This document shows positions 46,641 through 59,544 of a stretch of 64,000 nt of DNA, piece by piece. How positions within the stretch are numbered: the first letter of the stretch is position 1; each line of letters opens with the position of its first letter. Origin of the DNA: Watersipora subatra (taxonomy: Eukaryota; Bryozoa; Gymnolaemata; Cheilostomatida; Watersiporidae); contig NC_088717.1 of assembly GCF_963576615.1 (NCBI RefSeq), positions 26,050,013 through 26,114,012 on the forward strand. The letters are read 5' to 3'. The notes beneath the pieces were generated by a model. The model had not been told where the DNA came from and did not search any database. It saw nothing but the letters and a program-made list of their open reading frames with translations. A program made the position numbers and the translations under genes.

Positions 46641-48186
46641 AGTATGCACATACACCAAAATAGCACAGCATTAGCTTATGTCAAAGTTCAATCAATAATG
46701 AATAAATATCTTTCATGATTAAGCCAAGCCATGGTTTAGAGCAAATGCAACGACAGCAACTGTGAAGTTTGTTTTCACTTCATCACAGAGCGCTACGCAT
46801 TTGCATTGCTTTACGTTATGTTCTTTAACGATTATAGATTTGAATGGTAAAGTATTAAGACTATGACCTAAAACAAAGTTGTACCAGGGCTATATGGCTT
46901 TGAGAAATAAGATATCAAAATGGTGACCTAAAGCACATAGATACAAAGGCTATGACTAAAAATAAGAAAACACCTGTCTGAAGCAATAAGGTACTAAGTC
47001 TATGACTTAAAAAATATACAAATTTAGCGGCTATACAGAAAATAGAGATTGATCACTAAAAGTTTTAAAACTCTTTAAATAATGCCATAATTATTGACTC
47101 TCTGTTAGTCAGTCATAGCTGAGTTATTACTATTATTTGCAGATGCATCTACTTGTTCACTGCCAAGTTACTTCATGGACTATTTTACTGAAAAAAATAC
47201 ACAGAATTTACGAATAAAAAAGATATAGAATGTGAGGTAATTAAAACCCACAGACATTGCTAACTAACTGACTAGCACATTTATACCTGCTGATCAATTG
47301 CCAAATGTATTTGGAAATTTTTCTCATCATCAGTTTCTAGAAGTTTAAATGAAGTAATAGGCTAGCTATGAAAACTGAGTCTTGAAACTTCAAACATGTT
47401 GTCAAAAACCTCTCAGGCTCAATTCAACAAAATTAGTCTACTTCTTACACATTGGAACAAGGTTACAGAATTTACAACAAACTTGCACCAATATGCAAAC
47501 AAGAATTCAAAACTATCATTACACGTCGGAAAAGTTCCTATGACGAGAGAATATAACTTTAGTTTTCTCGGCTAATGTAACAGCAAACGCAGTAAACTTT
47601 TTTACTGCTGCAATAATTGAAGCAGCATTGTTGACTCTTTAATGTCTGTACCAGCTACATTTTTTATGCGTCTTTAATAGCTTTGAGAAGATAACTTCAC
47701 GAAATCCCTGAGTCAGCGTTGTCACTGTCGTCTGCCATTGTTTAAACTTAATAATGTTATTCCATATGCTGCTCAGGTGCTTCTTGAATGTGTACTTAGT
47801 TTTGTTGAAGCAATCTGTGATGCAATACTAGGTCTCAATTGCAAACAAAAGGTTAATAGATTCAAATGTCAGCTATTTAATAGCTATGTTTGTCTAAAGA
47901 TTTATTGATCAATATCAATTACTTGCCTTACAAAAAATGAACTCGAGCTTAATGATTAGAATGCAAAAAACCAATCGCATATTTTTGTTAATATGTTATG
48001 GTGATCAGCGCAGCTTCACTAGCTTTGCATAGTTATATGCTTGTTCTAAATCGGTCTCTTACATCCTTCACACAATAGTATTTGATGCTGCTGGGGAAAT
48101 CAATAGAAGGAAAAAACTAAACGGTACTTCCCCTCGACACACTGGAACAACTGTGACTAGGTGCATAAAGATCTAGCCTTGATAGC
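46640..48186 (-). pseudogene. Cys-module family, E-type remnant E1
   Basis: A duplicate of 35.33-36.89 kb. A minus-strand ATG at 47738 reads MADDSDNADSGIS before a stop; the following bases still resemble the exon-1 continuation (SYLLKAI) out past two more stops. No other exons are recognisable. The segment ends at the same GATCTAGCCTT boundary, where D1-block DNA (CACATAGCTAGGATCTG) begins. Confidence 0.6.
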
Positions 48187-48690
48187 AGCACATAGCTAGG
48201 ATCTGTAATCACATGATGTTCTCTTTTGCCCATCAAAATAAACAAAAAGTGAGATTTAGCATTTTTTATTTTTCTCTGTTGTCTTTAGCGCAAGTTTACA
48301 TAGGACTAGTTAGTTCCTTAACTAGCATCTCTCCGTCATTTATAATTCTTTACAAGTCAAAATTTAGACACAAAAATTTGAATGTATCATAAGATCAGTT
48401 TAGCTAGACACAAAAAATTACTTGTATCTCAAAATTTCTTTTATTATGCATGAATTACAAGAATGTCTTGAAACACTAAAAGTAATGCAATAAAAGTAAT
48501 AACATTATCAAGGTTATTGTTGATCAAAATGAATGTAATGACTCGAAGATACAATAAGTAAAACATAGAACTATATAAAACAGTAATGGACAATACTTAA
48601 AATATGGTTTGCAGTTTTACGGTTTCTTCTCTTTTAGTTGGTGACACCTGCAACGTCGATAGAGATAGACTTTTCCATTTTCCTCATCCT

Positions 48691-49177
48691 TTACTCTCTT
48701 CCACTTGCAAACACCTTTTTTTTGCTGTAGTGATATTCAGTTCTTTCAGGTCTAAAATATGTGATTCTTAGTTTCAATGAACAATGTTATTAGCTCATTC
48801 CTAGAATTAGGCAATAGATAATAAAACCGTCGAATGCATTTAATCTATACTTTTGTAATGTACTCACAAATGAGCGGTACATACACAGTGTCTAGTCCAC
48901 CGTTCCTTAGGTATTGTTGTTGCACCTTGGCATGCACTGACTTTGACACCTGATTCAGGGCTGTAATACAATGTATGGATAACATTGATTGACTTATCAT
49001 TTCAAACTAAATGCTTGAAGTTTCTTCAAAAACTCAATTTCGAAATATTGCCTTTGAGCTTTGTTCTTACAATGAATAGTAGTTACACTCTCCAGAAGAG
49101 GTTGGATAATGTTCTTCAACTTCCGTTGGCAGCCGGTTCTTTTTATTTTCATCAACTTGATCACCATAATCCGCCAT
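48691..49177 (-). CDS. Cys-module family, D-type gene D1 (frame ends early; possibly a pseudogene)
   Basis: Exon 1 (49177-49071) begins MADYGDQVDENKKNRLPTEV; exon 2 (48960-48868) carries SACQGATTIPKERWTRHCVC; both are intact with good donors. Exon 3 begins at 48751, but after EYHYSKKK the frame shifts at a run of eight A residues and stops at 48691, giving 86 residues and only module 1. The rest of exon 3 (down to 48617) still encodes a complete module 2 in another frame: GVCKWKRVKDEENGKVYLYR then RCRC. D2 has the same offset. Either the type lost module 2 in an ancestor, or it uses a splice or frame choice I cannot see. Confidence 0.55.
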
Positions 49178-49659
49178 GTTTCAGTGTATCTTCAGTGGAA
49201 TAGCTGTCTCAACTCTGATGAGTACATAGCTTATCTAATATGTAATGAATAGTAATAAAGTTTTTAGATTGGTCATTTACTTTCTTGCTCAAACATTGTA
49301 GCGCTTTGGGATTTTTACTTTACAAACTCTAACAAGATTTTTATTGATTATATTTGAGTAATCTTTGTTTTGTACAGAGCCAGTTAGCTACAGTAGATTG
49401 ATGAAAAGGTGTGCAGCCATGAGAACATGTGAGCTACTAGACATTGGTTTGCAGAGTTTTATGTAGAATTTTTAGGCGGTTATATAGCTAGCCGTTCAGA
49501 TCTTATTTTTAGAAATGCAAATAAAAATCTAAAATAAATATCGGTTTTTAAAATAAAAAAGCAACCAACTTATCATGAGAAAAAAGGGCTCATTTTGTAT
49601 AAAGAACTAACAGCCTTTGTTAGAGCAATTTTATCTAATTTCTAAGTTGAAAAAATTGG

Positions 49660-49810
49660 TATAAATACTATTTTACACTACTTAGATTTAGTACTATCAG
49701 TGTAAGTACTACAGTACACTGCTTAGACTTAGTATTACTAGTGTAAGTACTGCTGTACACTACTTAGACTTAGTACTATTAGTGCAAGTATTATTGTACA
49801 TTCCATAGAC
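49660..49810 (-). repeat. Short tandem repeat, TACACTACTTAGACTTAGTA type
   Basis: About three to four copies of a roughly 42-bp unit with GTGTAAGTACT; a shorter version is at 57625-57690 and traces are at 39440-39500. It lies 0.5 kb upstream of D1 and D2. Confidence 0.7.
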
Positions 49811-50095
49811 TTGAGAAATAAGAAGAAGGTTGGCTGTAACATTCGAAGTAAGATTTTAAGACAAAGGACTGCAACAGATGTGTCAAAAAGATCTTCTCTA
49901 GAACAACTTTACCACTTTTATAGAGCAACATACCATGTTATAGAGCCTGCACTAATCCCACATTTGCTCAGATCATGTAGTAAGTTCTCAATGGTTTTCT
50001 CAACATTGGAAGCACAGCAAACGCTTCAGTAGTGTCATTCTCCCATCAAGACAAACAGATATTACTTAAAGCATATATCAATATTTTTAACCAGG
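49811..50095. repeat. Conserved upstream segment of D1 (pair of 57689-57970)
   Basis: About 270 bp is nearly identical to 57689-57970 while the flanks align far less well. A plus-strand frame exists here but carries a stop in the other copy, and most differences would change residues, so protein-coding selection is not indicated. It lies 0.6-0.9 kb upstream of the D-type ATG in both blocks. Confidence 0.6.
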
Positions 50096-51081
50096 TATGT
50101 GATGGTCTTCAACAACAGTTTAATTCACACTTTCACACCTATCTGGCATTTCTTAAGCATAAAGTTTTTTTTCTTTTGCTTGCTGGCCACTCATATAACT
50201 TAACTTGGGTAGATCAACTTAGAGCATTTACTTCTCTTACTTTAATACTATAAACATGCTAGAAAATTAGTTCACTACTCAGATCAATAGCTACAATTCC
50301 TTCATAAAACTATTGGAAGCTTGGAACTTCAAATAAAAGTAACTATTCTGTAGACTAAATCAAATCCTTTACTAACACACAGAGCTTAAATTTACAAAGA
50401 CCGTGTACATTTGCTATGGAATGTGACTGGATGTGTTGGATTACTAACACTGCTGTAAGGCATGGCTGTGATATTATTGGCCAACTACCCAAATATTTAT
50501 TTTACATGAGCCTATCATATGCTGTACACGTCATTACTTATTATTGTTCAGTAATCAATGAGAGCTTAGAATTATATGTTTGAAAAAACTGCTCGGGACT
50601 TTTCCTACGCAAGAGGAAGAATTTATCTTAGCTTCATTCTAGTCAGTATGGTTTCACTATCAGCAATGTCATTCATTGAGCATGTCTTATGACGATAGTT
50701 TTCAACAACCATCTTTTTATGTGCACCTCTAGTTGCTGAATTAGCTTGCTTGTGAATTTATTTTTGGATTTGAATTTTGACTAACTTGTTTTGTTTATCA
50801 ACACAATTCATGATAAACTCTTTCCTTTCTTGAGTTAATATTTTTAATTGCTTCTAGTTTACTAGCTATGATGTATTTTCTTTAAATTACACGTTGAAAA
50901 AATAAATAGCTTTTAGATAGTGTAGTTGTGACTGATCATATCATGGAGAAACATGATACAGTGCATGCTAACATTGCTTCATACTGACATCTTAGTCAAT
51001 TTTTTTAGCATTTTCATACACGTATAACATTCAATACAAAATAGACAGAAAACAAAACTCTATGACTGCAAACTTGTTAAG

Positions 51082-51604
51082 CTATTTGCTGATGTCATTA
51101 ATATAGCAAGCATCCACATTTTCTTCATGTGGTTGACCTTGATTACTGCAGCGAGGATAAAAGTAGACTTTTTGAGTTTTTTCATCTTTCATTTTCTTCC
51201 ACTTGCACGCATCGCAGTAATGATATTTTTCGTTTGCTCCACTAAAACCAGTTGTACTAAAGATAACTTGTTTGTAACTGTCACTTACATTAATACAACT
51301 TACAGTCATAGTCATTGTATTTTGTTTATGTGTATTTAACATATACTTAAAAGTTGGCTGTACATAGACAAGGTCTGACCCATTTCAATGTAAACATGCC
51401 CTCAGAACTGCAGTGCAATGGTATATATTAACTATGCATTGTCTTCCAGTTTCTTATGCCTAAATCTACAATACTACAAGTTTTTATAGACTTATAAACT
51501 AAGAAGTACCTTGATGCATGATAAAATGTAGCACAATGTTCTTTAACTTATGTTGGTAAGTAGCCTCTTGACACTTGATCCACTGTATCATATTAATCAG
51601 TCAT
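51082..51604 (-). pseudogene. Cys-module family, C-type pseudogene C1
   Basis: All three exons align with C2. Exon 1 (ATG 51604) has in-frame stops, exon 2 (about 51.35-51.40 kb) has lost its GT donor (TTAAGT), and exon 3 retains GANEKYHYCDACKWKKMKDE but has lost its C-x-C pair. A pseudogene despite a fairly long open exon 3. Confidence 0.75.
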
Positions 51605-52762
51605 GTTGCAATGCAACATTTAACCTGTTCTTTAGCAATGTTCCTCTCTCAATGCTGACAAGCATACAGACCAGAACTACTGTATGACGTTACATTTTAT
51701 TGCTAGCTTTTGATTGGCCAACATTCCCTTTCATCTGCCCCTCGTTTTGAAATTTTTGTTTTCCAAATGCCATTTGCATTTTTATTGAACATGTGTCGCA
51801 ATAAGACTCGAATACAGATACTGTTAGCTATATGATACTGGCAAAACAAACTTAGTGTCTTAAATAGTGTGATGGTAAATAAAAAGGCAAGTAATACAGA
51901 TTTGTGCTGCTAGCAAAGCTCTGAATGCATTTTATAGTTTGTTTGCTAAATTAAGACCATTAGATGAGCTTTCATAATAGAAATTAAAAATATTTGGATT
52001 TGTTGGTTATCGTGGGACCTTTGTTGGGTGTGATAATGTGCCTTGCCCAAGTAACAATTTAGCAACATCAAAACAAAAATTTTTACACTTTTACTGAGAA
52101 AACGTGCCTGTTTCAAAGTGTAGCTATTGAAATTTATTTGCAGTTGTTTGTGTTATCGGCAACTTGTATACTTTTACTCAACCTCTACAATTACGGTGCA
52201 AAAGAACTAGTCTTATTTACAGCTTGCAGTTCAAGTAACATTCAGACATTTATTGCAGTGTTATTTTGAGTCTGCAATAGATAGCAAAATATATTTTCCT
52301 AATGTGACAATGCTACACTTTTCTAATGGCGTGTTAGTTGATTAGATAATATTATTATTGAATTATTTAATTTCAAAAGAGAGTGAGTATGCATCCTACA
52401 GTTATTAATGCTTTTATATTGGACTGGACTTTACTGTCATTAGAATGTACAGTTATATGTTTACTGCCTTTTTCATAACAATACTCAAAACTGTTAATTT
52501 TGGCTCTGTGTAATGTGACATATTTATTACCTGTTCATTTCACACCCACACGCAGTAGTAAAACAACTTTTTTCATACTTGGTTCAACTAACCAAACACA
52601 TATTCAACAAAAGCACAACAATAAAATATGATAATAACAAAATGGGTGATAAGAAATGCTACAAAGTTTACAAGCCCTTGCTGATTTATGTGGTACATGG
52701 GATGTTGATTAAAGGTCTATGACCAAACTTAGACCATTATAAACACAAGCAGAAGGACTCTT

Positions 52763-53713
52763 CTACTGCTGGCAAAAACAGCAACGGCGAAGATACCTCT
52801 TGTTTCTTACTTCATCATAGATCTTCCTCCATTTACAACGCCTTTCATAATGCTGCTCGGATTTTGAGGAACTAAAAGGTAAAATATTAGAGTCATTTAG
52901 TAGAGTTGAGTTTAAAATCTACTGCTTTATCAAAAAAGTAACAGTTTATCAGAAAAAAAACAGTTATCATATAACTACTTACTATTGACTACACTGGCAG
53001 TCTCTTGTCCATATCCAGACATCCCTTCCCCTTTCCCTTACTTTCTCTCTAAAAAAGTAAAAATGTAATGAGTTATAATTTCTGTTTGCATTCAAACAGT
53101 TTTCTGACTTGTTGAATAGTCTTTACATCGGTATATAATCAGTCAGCTCCTTTTATGTTCTTAACTAATCATTATCATGTTCAAATCAAACTGAAACTTT
53201 GCCTTTAGGCTCAGATACTTGTTAAAAATTCGAAATACATTAGTTTTTGTTTACTCTGGAAATAAAGCAAACTACTTGAAATCAGTAAAAATGCAATTGG
53301 TTTTTCAAGAAGTAAATCAAATCTAAAGTTGTATATACTTATACTACTAGTTAAAGTTAATGTGTGTGTGTATTTGTCTCAGTAAAAAAAATAAAAATGT
53401 TTGAATATGTATGCCTTTTGTTTCACTACTGATGAGTTCTGAAACAAGTTAAGAACATTTACATAAAGGTGCAAGAAGCGTGCCCCCAAATTAACCATAA
53501 CATGATTTCATAGCCTAAACTAACATTTATAAACTTCCAGCATAAAAAGTATGAGAGAATCGTAGTTGATGTTTCTACAAGCTAATTAAGATTATATATT
53601 TCTACTTACTTGCGATATGTACAAGGAAAACCAGGTTTGTGCCTATCTTCTACAACTGTAGGAAGATAGCCTCCTAAGTGTTCAGTGTCTGGACTGTCAC
53701 TATCATCTGCCAT
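52763..53713 (-). CDS. Cys-module family, B-type gene B2 (3 exons, 92 aa)
   Basis: Exons 53713-53610, 53048-52983 and 52871-52763 give 92 residues. The N-terminus is MADDSDSPDTEHLGGYLPTV. Module 1: CTYRKEKVRERGRDVWIWTR then DCQC. Module 2: CKWRKIYDEVRNKRYLRRC then CFC, an adjacent extra Cys preceding the C-x-C pair. The two modules are visibly alike (C-x-[YW]-R ... R ... R-x-C-x-C), arguing for internal duplication. All exon junctions are phase 2. It lies between C1 and A2 in the middle block. Confidence 0.85.
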
Positions 53714-54857
53714 TGTGCACAAGTAATACTTCTACTAACCTTCTTGCTCAAGCACTGAACTGATGCCATTTGACGCCTTGTATTACTTGGCTGAAATACA
53801 TTCAGATTCAGCCTATTTTATTGGCTGATCATTCTGCTTCAACCAATCTTCTTTAATCGATAGACTTAGTCTGTTGTAATAAATCTAATGGAAAAAACCA
53901 CTGACATTCATTTTTCCACGATCAATAGGAATGTCATGTCAAGCATGTCATGTCATTTGCCTAAGCATAATATGTAGAGCTATATAATCAAACAAGATTC
54001 AAAACCTGCTGATGCAATATCAGGACTAACTTATTCTGTGATGGCTTGTCGCAATTTCATTGGCTCTTTACTTGAATGTTTGCGCTTTTTCAATCTATCA
54101 CGCACACTACACATGACTACTTGCTGCAGTTGAAAAGCCAATGAGTGCTTAGAATTGCTGTTGGAAAAAACAGGTTAGGTACTTTCCCTACGCAAAGGCA
54201 AGTATCTAAGCTCTAGTACTTGTACTAACAGATCAAGACTTTACCGTTTTACTGTTTACCATCTGGCGTTTATTTATACTTTTTAAAAGCTTTCTCATGT
54301 TTGGGTCATCGAAGTATTGAAATTTGAGTAGGACTAGTGAGTTACACAATCTACTGCAACAGTTTTAGTCATGTCACACTTTGCTTTACTCGCTCATTCA
54401 GGCTCAATCAGTTCAAAGAAAATTGCTGGTACAACAACTTGTATCTTCTAGTCTTCTAATATGCCTCATAATCAATGCGTATCCATATTCATATCCATTT
54501 TATTGTATTACTGAAGTGAGAGTTATTATTCTTCAATATTATACTAGGCTCTAGTTTGGGGGTGAAATAGAATGTGTGAATTGATTATGAGATGAATGTA
54601 TTTGAATGTATTTCTAAAAAACTAAAGCTTTTTTAAATGATCTCTTTGAAAAAAAGTTAAAAAAATTGTTGGGTCCTTTGCTCTCATGGAAATGAGCTTC
54701 ATTATTTCACTTAATTTCATTAACACAAGAATAATATACAATAATTACAACAAAATAAGGGAAGTGTTATCTGTAAAATGTTATATAGAACTCTAGTCAT
54801 GGATATATAGTGAGATTGACAACAAAATTGTTAATGCATGTTTGAGATCATATAATT

Positions 54858-55417
54858 TCATCTTCGGTTTGGAGGTTGGCGGCATATACACCTGCGGTAA
54901 AGATAGACCTTTCTATTTTCCTCATCTTTCACCTTCTTCCACTTGCAAGCTTTGTTGTAGTGAAGCTCTTTACGTTGTGGACTAAAATACGTCAAACCAT
55001 TATCCAGCACATCATTGTTTTCCACTCACTGTTAGAGAACACACAGACTATGTGATATATTCATTGTAGTTACTTTCTTTTTATTGTGTACTTACAGTTT
55101 AGCTTGGCAGCGACAGTATCTGGTCCATCTCTCATTAGGTATAGTTACGCCACCTTGACACCCACTAACTCGTATTCCTTGTTCACTACTGTAACACAAT
55201 GTATAGCATATTTGAGTTAATTCAATTTTTCCAACTCATCTATACAACTCATGTTTAAATTACAATGACCAAATTTACCTGAAGCTTTTATAACTTGAGA
55301 ATCAACTTACACTGATTGGTATTCACATCCGCCCGAATTGGTCGGATAATGGTCTTCAACCTCTCTAGGCAAGTAACCTCTTGATACCTTATCAACTGTA
55401 TCGTTGTAGTCAGCCAT
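54858..55417 (-). CDS. Cys-module family, A-type gene A2 (3 exons, 107 aa)
   Basis: Exons 55417-55311, 55188-55096 and 54981-54858 give 107 residues, very close to A1 and A3. Starts MADYNDTVDKVSRGYLPREV; seven cysteines at residues 31, 46, 61, 63, 79, 98 and 100; signatures IPNERWTRYCRCQAK and CKWKKVKDEENRKVYLYRRC; tail ICRQPPNRR. No signal peptide, no membrane segment. The CCAAT/GGAATTCC upstream region is conserved. The upstream minisatellite seen at A0, A1 and A3 is cut short here at about 56150, where the D2 block starts. Confidence 0.87.
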
Positions 55418-56569
55418 GGTTCAATATAGCTTTGTAGTTGTTCTCATGTTACCTCTCTTCCTAACACTGACTAGCTTGCAATACAAATAAGGCAAATGTT
55501 TAATAAACAACCATGCAGCCTTTTGATTGGTCAATACTCTGACTGCGTAAAAAGCTTTCCACTCGTTGGAATTCCTATTTTCCAAGAGCTGACTTCATTC
55601 TTTTTGATCATATTTGCGTAATCCTTATCTCATGCAGATACTGCTAGCAGTGACTTGCTGTTTTAAATTACTACAGAGAAAAGTAGACAGCTGAGTAACC
55701 AGTCTGAAATATAAAAGTCTCAAACAAATATAAATATCAACATCTATTTTTTAGATAAATGCTGTCAAAGTACTGGAGGTCTGAAGTATAAGCAATAGAA
55801 TCACAAAGTGCAAACAATAGATTTATAAAGGGACGATATCAATGAATGTTCAAAGTGCACGTATTTATAAATTTAAAGGTTTAACAGTGCTCTTGCTAGA
55901 GGTACAGACAACACTGACTTTTTTAGTTAGTATAAGTGAAACAAGCTAAGTAAAAATTGTAACAAGTAACAAGACTGGATGTATTTACAGCTAATAGGAC
56001 ACCTTCGGCTTTTAATGTTTGTTTACTATCCACAATGATCACCAGAAAGCAGTAACTATTTGTGTATTGAAATGACTTTTGCTGATTGTATGTCTGATTG
56101 TTTTACCTTCTATTGGCATGTTAATTGGCTGCATGAATAATCATGCAGCACATAGCTAGGATCTGTAATCACATGATGTTTTTTTGCCCATCAAAATAAA
56201 CAAAAAGTGAGATTTAGCATTTTTCATTTTTCTCTGTTGTCTTTAGCGCAAGTTTACATAGGACTAGTTAGTTCCTTAACTAGCATCTTTCCGTCATTTA
56301 TAATTCTTTACAAGTCAAAATTTAGACACAAAAATTTGAATATATCATAAGATCAGTTTAGCTAGACACAAAAAATTACTTGTATCTCAAGGTTTCTTTT
56401 ATTATGCATGAATTACAAGAATGTCTTGAAACACATGAGCAATAAAAGTAATTACATTGCCAAGGCTATTGTTCATCGGCATGAATGTAATGACTCAAAG
56501 ATACAATGAGTGAAACATAGACCTATATAAAATAGTAACAGACAATAATTAAAAGATTTTGTGCAGTTT

Positions 56570-57133
56570 TATGATTTCTTCTCTTTTAGTTGGTGAAACT
56601 TGCAACGCCGATAAATATAGGCATTTTCATTCTCTTCATCTCTCACTCTCTTCCACTTGCAAACACCCTTTCTTTGTTGTAGTGGTATTCAGTTTTTTCC
56701 GGTCTAAAATATGTGAGACTCGGCTCCATTAAACAATGTTGTAAGCTCATTCCTAGAATTAAACAAACAATAGATAATATAACCATCAAACACATTTAAT
56801 CTATACTTTTTGTAATATATTCACAAATGAGCTGTACATACAGTGTCTAGTCCACCGTTCCTTAGGGATTGTTTGTTGCACCTTGGCATGCACTAACTTT
56901 GACATCTGATTCAGGGCTGTAATACAATTTATAAATAACATTGGTTGACTTATCATTTCAAACTAAATGCTTGAAGTTTATTCAAAAACTCAATTTCGAG
57001 ATAATGCCTTTGAGCTGTGTTCTCACAATGAATAGTACTTACACTCTCCTGAAGAGGTAGGAAAATGTTTTTCAACTTCTGTTGGCAGCCGGTTATTTTT
57101 GTTTTCATCAACTTGATCACCATAATCCGCCAT
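56570..57133 (-). pseudogene. Cys-module family, D-type D2 (frame disrupted)
   Basis: Exon 1 (57133-57027) is intact and almost identical to D1 (ECKYYS at its end). Exon 2 (about 56.84-56.92 kb) has small length changes relative to D1 (one extra T and a two-base loss) that break the frame within GATNNP. Exon 3 (about 56.58-56.70 kb) preserves a CKWKRVRDEENENAYIYRRC-like module 2, offset as in D1. Probably a recently disabled copy. Confidence 0.7.
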
Positions 57134-59022
57134 GTTTCAGTGTATCTTCAGTGGAATAGCTGTCTCAACTCTGATTGGTACATAGCTTATCTAATATGTA
57201 ATGAATAGTAATGAAGTTTTTAGATTGGTCATTTACTTTCTTGCTCAAACGTAGCGCTTTGGGTTTTTTACTTTACAAACTCTAACAAGATTTTTATTGA
57301 TTATATTTGTACAATCTTTGTTTTGTACAGAGCCAGCCAGCTACACTAGGTTGATGAAAAGGTGCGCAGCCATGAGAACATATGAGCTACTAGACATTGG
57401 TTTGCAGAGTTTTATGCTGAATTTTTAAGCGGTTTTACATTATAGCTAGTCGTTCAGATCTGATTTTTAGGAATACAAATAGAAACTTATATAATAAATA
57501 TCAGTTTTCAAAATAGAAAAACAACCAACTCATGATGAGAAAAAAAGGCTCATTTTGTATGGAGAATTAACAGTCTTTATTAGAACAATTTTATCTAATT
57601 GCTAAGTTGGAAAAACTGGTGTAAATACTACTGTACACTACTTAGAGTTAGTACTATTAGTGCAAGTACTAATGTACACTCTATAGACTTGAGAAATAAG
57701 AAGAAGGTTGGCTGTAACATTTGAAGTAAGATTTTAAGACAAAGGACTGCAACAGATGTGTCAAAAAGATCTTCTCTAGAACAACTTTACCACTTTTATA
57801 GAGCAACACACCATGTTATAGAGCATGCACTAGTCCCACATCTACGCAGATCATGTAGTAAGTTCTCAAGGGTTTTCTCAGCGTTGGAAGCACAGCAAAC
57901 GCTTCAGTAGTGTCATTCTCCCATCAAGACAAACAGATATTACTTAAAGCATATATCCAAATTCTTAGCCAGGAATGTGATGATCTTTGACAACAGTTTA
58001 GTTCAAACCTTCATACCTATCTGCCATTTCTCAAGTATAAATTCTTTTTAATTTTGATTGCTGGCCACTGCTATAACTTATCTTGTTTAGATCAACTTTT
58101 CCCACACACTTAGAGCATTTACTTCTCTTTACTTACAGTTTAGAGCATTTACTTCTCTTACTTCAATACCATAAACATGTTAGCAAGTTGGCTCACTATT
58201 TAGAAAAATACCTATATTTCCTTCATAAAACTATTACAAACTTGGAAATTCAAATAGAAATAGTTATTCTGTGAACTACATATAACTCAAATCCTTAACT
58301 AACTTACAGATCTTAAATGCACAAAGACTTTGTAAATTTGCTATTGAATGTGACTGGATGTGTTGGATTACTAACACTGCTGTCAAGCATGGCTGTGCTA
58401 TTATTGGCTAATTACCAGAATATCTATTTTACATGAGCCTATCATATGCTGTACACGTCATTACTTATTATTGTTCAGTAATCAATGAGAGCTTGGAATT
58501 CCAAGTTGGAAAAAACTGCTGGGTACTTTTTTCACGCAAGAGGGAGCATTCATCTTAGTTTCATGTTAGTCAGTATGGTTTCACTATCAGCAATGCTGTT
58601 TATTGAGCCTGTCTTATGAAAATAGTTTTCAACAATCAGCTGTTGATGTGCACCTTTAGTTGCTGAATCAGTTTGCTTGTGAGTCTATTTTGAGATTTGA
58701 ATTTTAACTAACTTGTTTTGTCATCAACACAGATGATGATAAACTATTTTCATTCTTGAATTAATTCCTTTTCACTTGCTTTTAGTTTACCAGTTAAAAT
58801 GTGTATTTTTAAACTACATGTTGTACAAGTAAATAGTCTTTAGACAGTGTATTTGTGACTGTTTTATGATATGAGAGCATGACGCAGCCTGTATTAACAT
58901 TGCTTCATACTGACATCTTAGTCATTCTTTGTCTGGCATTCTCATACAAATACAACATTCTATATAAACAGACAAGTGACAAAACTATGACTGCAAACTC
59001 GCTCAACTTTTTGCTGCTGCTA

Positions 59023-59544
59023 TTAAAATAGCAAGCATCCAGAACTCTCTTCACATGGTGGACCTGTACAATTGCAGCGACGATAAAGGTAGACTTTTCT
59101 AGACCTCTCGTCTCTCACTTTTTTCCACTTGCAAGCATTACTGTAATGGTACTCTTCATTTGCTCCACTAAAACCAGTTGTACTTACTAAAGATAACTTG
59201 TTCCTAAATGTCACTTACATACAAACAACTTATAGCCATTATAGTCATCGTATTTCTTTTATATGTATTTAACATATACTTACAAGTTGGATTGACACTG
59301 ACAATGTCTGACCCATTTCCATGTAGAGTTGCCCAAATACCTGCAATGCGATGGTATAGTTTGAGTATTAACTATGTGATGTGTTCTAGTTTATTATGAC
59401 TATATCTACAGTTTTACAAGTCTTCATAAACTTATAATTTAAGAAATACCTTGTTGCATAGAAGCAGGCAGCATAATGCTCTTCAACTTCTGTCTCTAAG
59501 TAGCCTCTCGACCTTTGATCAACTGTATCGTAGTAATCAGCCAT
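59023..59544 (-). CDS. Cys-module family, C-type gene C2 (3 exons, 98 aa)
   Basis: Exons 59544-59450, 59340-59284 and 59167-59023 give 98 residues. The N-terminus is MADYYDTVDQRSRGYLETEV. Module 1: C27-F-Y ... TWKWVRHCQC (17 residues between C27 and C45). Module 2: C63-K-W-KKVRDERSRKVYLYRR then CNC (18 residues), then two further cysteines in TGPPCEESSGC. It is the only intact C-type copy; C1 and C0 are pseudogenes. Its extra C-terminal Cys pair sets it apart from A and B. Donors are GTATTT and GTAAGT. Confidence 0.85.

Noticed and set aside
49811-50032. 73-codon plus-strand gene upstream of D1
   Set aside because: The near-identical copy at 57.69 kb has an in-frame stop and the differences are mostly residue-changing, so it is not under coding constraint.
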